NCBI GenBank assembly: GCA_022432975.1
Contig: CM039503.1
Location: 41,832,869 to 41,896,868, forward strand
Direction of reading: 5' to 3'
DNA: 64,000 bases
Origin: Begonia masoniana
Taxonomy: Eukaryota; Streptophyta; Magnoliopsida; Cucurbitales; Begoniaceae
Shown here: positions 62,125-64,000 of the stretch, one piece after another
Position numbering within the stretch: the first letter of the stretch is position 1
Layout: each line of letters begins with the position of its first letter
Position numbers and translations under genes: made by a program
The notes under the pieces: model-generated
The model's input: the letters and a program-made list of their open reading frames with translations, nothing else
Told to the model about the DNA's origin: nothing
The model's database searches: none

Positions 62125-64000
62125 TGTAACGACCCTAATACTGTACCCGTATTTTCCGTACCATATATATATTTTTTTAACCTAATATTTTGAATTAAAC
62201 TCTAGGCGGAACCTAAACCAAAATCGAAACCAGAATCGAAATCGAAAATCAAAATCTAGATTTAAAACCATTTAAAAGAACTATAAACTAATTTATTAAA
62301 ACATTTAAAATATAAAAAAAACAATTGATTAAAACAAATAAAGAAAGGGGAGGGCAAAACAGTCACCTGTGACAAATAGAGGCAGCGATCGAACTCTGCA
62401 ACTGCAGAGATCGATCGCTGCACCCTTTATGCAGCGATCGCCTATGCGATCCCCTACTTCTTCGATCGCTTCACTTCCTCACACAAGTGCTCCCTGAAAT
62501 ATTGGATTCCAAAGAGCAAATACATGAATTCAAGCTCTCTGGAATCCGATTCCAGAGAATAAATCAACTCTATCTTTCACAGCAAATTTCTCTTCAATAT
62601 CAATAGAATTATAACTTAAACTCGACTAAATTAACAGCGGACTTTGCGAAATCCAACTGCGTGGATATACCTAAATATCGAGCATATCCTTATCAAACCT
62701 AAAGCAATTCAAATAAAGTTTACTAACTCATTTAAAACGCTATACACCCAAACAGTTCCAGAATTTCAAGATAAACGTTATTACTTAACATCCTAAAATA
62801 TCTTTACAATTCACAAACCCAAAATATCCCAAAAAGACCCTCAAAACCTATACATACGTCCCCACGGGTCAGATGAGCCTCAACTGCGCCAGCACACCAC
62901 CGCAGCCATCCTCCGTCAACTGGACTCATGCCTAAGGAGGATGAATCCCATCCTCACCTGGTTCCTCGATATCTAGATCACCTACACCATACAATACACT
63001 ATGAGATGAAATCCCAGTAAGCTCTACGTAAATGCAATGCATGCTGTGCGTATGAGTTCGATAAACCATGCTTTATTTTATCTTACTATGCAATGCTCAA
63101 TAGGTGTCACCGAGATCCTATCCCTCTAACCAGAGAGAGCTCATCCAGCGGGCGGACTACTCTTTCTAGCTAGAGGCGGGGGGTGCACGCTTACAACACG
63201 TACAGCCGTGCCTGAGCCCCACCTCGCGTGACCAATACGCCTTTCGGCCAATACGCCTTTCGGCCAATACTATGCTCAATACACCTTTCGGCCAGTGCTA
63301 TGCTTTACGTTATCTTTAAAACTCTGTAAGGAAGTTCATTTTCATGCTTTTCTTTAAAACAAGTGATGCAAGAACAGTTCAATATTTTAAGTAAACAAAC
63401 AATAACATGTACCATCAAGGCTGTAAAGCGTAAACTATAAACTCCTATAACCTAACTACCCAAACCAAGTACAATTTAAACTAACGCATCTCCAAAACTC
63501 CTCGAGACGACATTCGACGTACGGTGTAGGCCAATCGGCCAGAGAAGAATCACGAGAACTTACCTCGTGTCCAAAGCAGCTAAAGCTCCGTCCACGAGCG
63601 TTGTTTGTCTGAAGCAAAACACAATATCGACGTTAAAACTAATTTAAGCTATTGATCGTCCAAATTTACAAAATCTTAATTAAGGAGACTTTCTAAAGTT
63701 CTAATCCCATTCACTGGGCTATTTATTCGAGCAACTCACGTTCGGCACCTCGAATTCCAATTTACGAGTTATTCCTAAAATCTCGAAAATCCCTAATTTT
63801 AACATTTTCACGAATTGATCTAATTTCGTCCAATAACGTCGCATACGTGCAATATATACTTAATCACGGCTAACCTATTAATTACGGACCCTAATTCGCG
63901 TTTTTAACGAAAAACTATCGAAACCCTAATTGCCTAAAACGCCGTAAATATCGAAATAAAAGCTCTAAGATTGTAGGCTCATACCTAGATCGTCGATTAG
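62125..64000 (-). repeat. Gypsy LTR J (H-related), running off the window
   Basis: The plus-strand edge TGTAACGACCCTAATAC interrupts the 5' LTR of H. The sequence is related to the H LTR along its length, ending in a region equivalent to 54,770. It has GCAGCGATCG palindromes (62,383-62,440), the putative intron and repeated GCCTTTCGGCC units (63,239-63,292). Whether it is solo or part of a full element cannot be seen. Confidence 0.9.
62982..63563 (-). other. Putative LTR leader intron (LTR J)
   Basis: Minus strand: donor CGAG|GTAAGTTC at 63,564/63,563. Stem GGCC-GATT-GGCC with CTACACC at about 63,523-63,540. GCTTACTGGGA near 63,014. Acceptor ATGGTGTAG|GT at 62,982/62,981. Confidence 0.48.

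Overview
The window is repeat-rich plant nuclear DNA, most likely from a eudicot; I cannot name the species. The evidence is plant-type LTR retrotransposons with initiator-Met tRNA primer sites (TGGTATCAGAG), Ty3/Gypsy chromoviruses with a C-terminal chromodomain-like tail, and Sirevirus-like Ty1/Copia elements with a third ORF after pol. I see no ordinary host gene, tRNA or rRNA. Nearly all of it is retrotransposons inserted into one another.

Left part (1-12,234): Gypsy element A (5' LTR cut by the window edge, gag-pol 974-5371 with five in-frame stops, 3' LTR 5412-8167) abuts the 3' part of a related LTR, B (8168-10116). AT-rich DNA follows, holding a decayed hAT transposase C-terminus (about 10,905-11,296).

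Central nest (12,235-39,090): four levels, three of them proved by 5-bp target-site duplications (TSDs). Minus-strand LTR F (12,235-14,670 and 38,375-39,090) is split by plus-strand solo LTR C (14,671-15,018 and 35,363-38,369; TSD TTTCA). C is split by Copia element M (15,019-35,357; both LTRs 1515 bp; TSD CGAAG). The pol of M is split by minus-strand Gypsy element D (19,935-28,535; TSD CCTTT). D has lost gag, protease and the start of RT. To the right, the 3' ends of F and E lie tail to tail (39,091-40,427), then comes LTR E (40,428-44,858).

Right nest (44,859-64,000): a short Gypsy-type gag start (K, 46,118-46,329) is cut by minus-strand Copia element L. L is cut by LTR G (from 51,438), G by Gypsy element H (from 52,869), and H by solo LTR I (57,206-58,803; TSD AAATA) and by LTR J (from 62,125, running off the window).

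The most interesting pattern is a shared plan in the Gypsy LTRs, across families whose sequence otherwise differs. In transcript order each has a perfect or near-perfect splice donor (AG|GTAAGT), a short GC stem-loop followed by CTAC, a family-specific minisatellite, a CTTACT-type module, and a splice-acceptor-like TGTAG|GT. This reads as a leader intron inside the LTR whose interior tolerates tandem amplification. Many of the minisatellite units are themselves inverted repeats, some with UUCG or GNRA tetraloops. Four long homogeneous arrays dominate the window: 22 bp (26,072-27,685), 18 bp in coding sequence (31,471-32,946, exactly 82 copies), 94 bp (36,385-37,637) and 22/23 bp (41,682-44,581). 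Only the 18-bp array lies outside a putative LTR intron.
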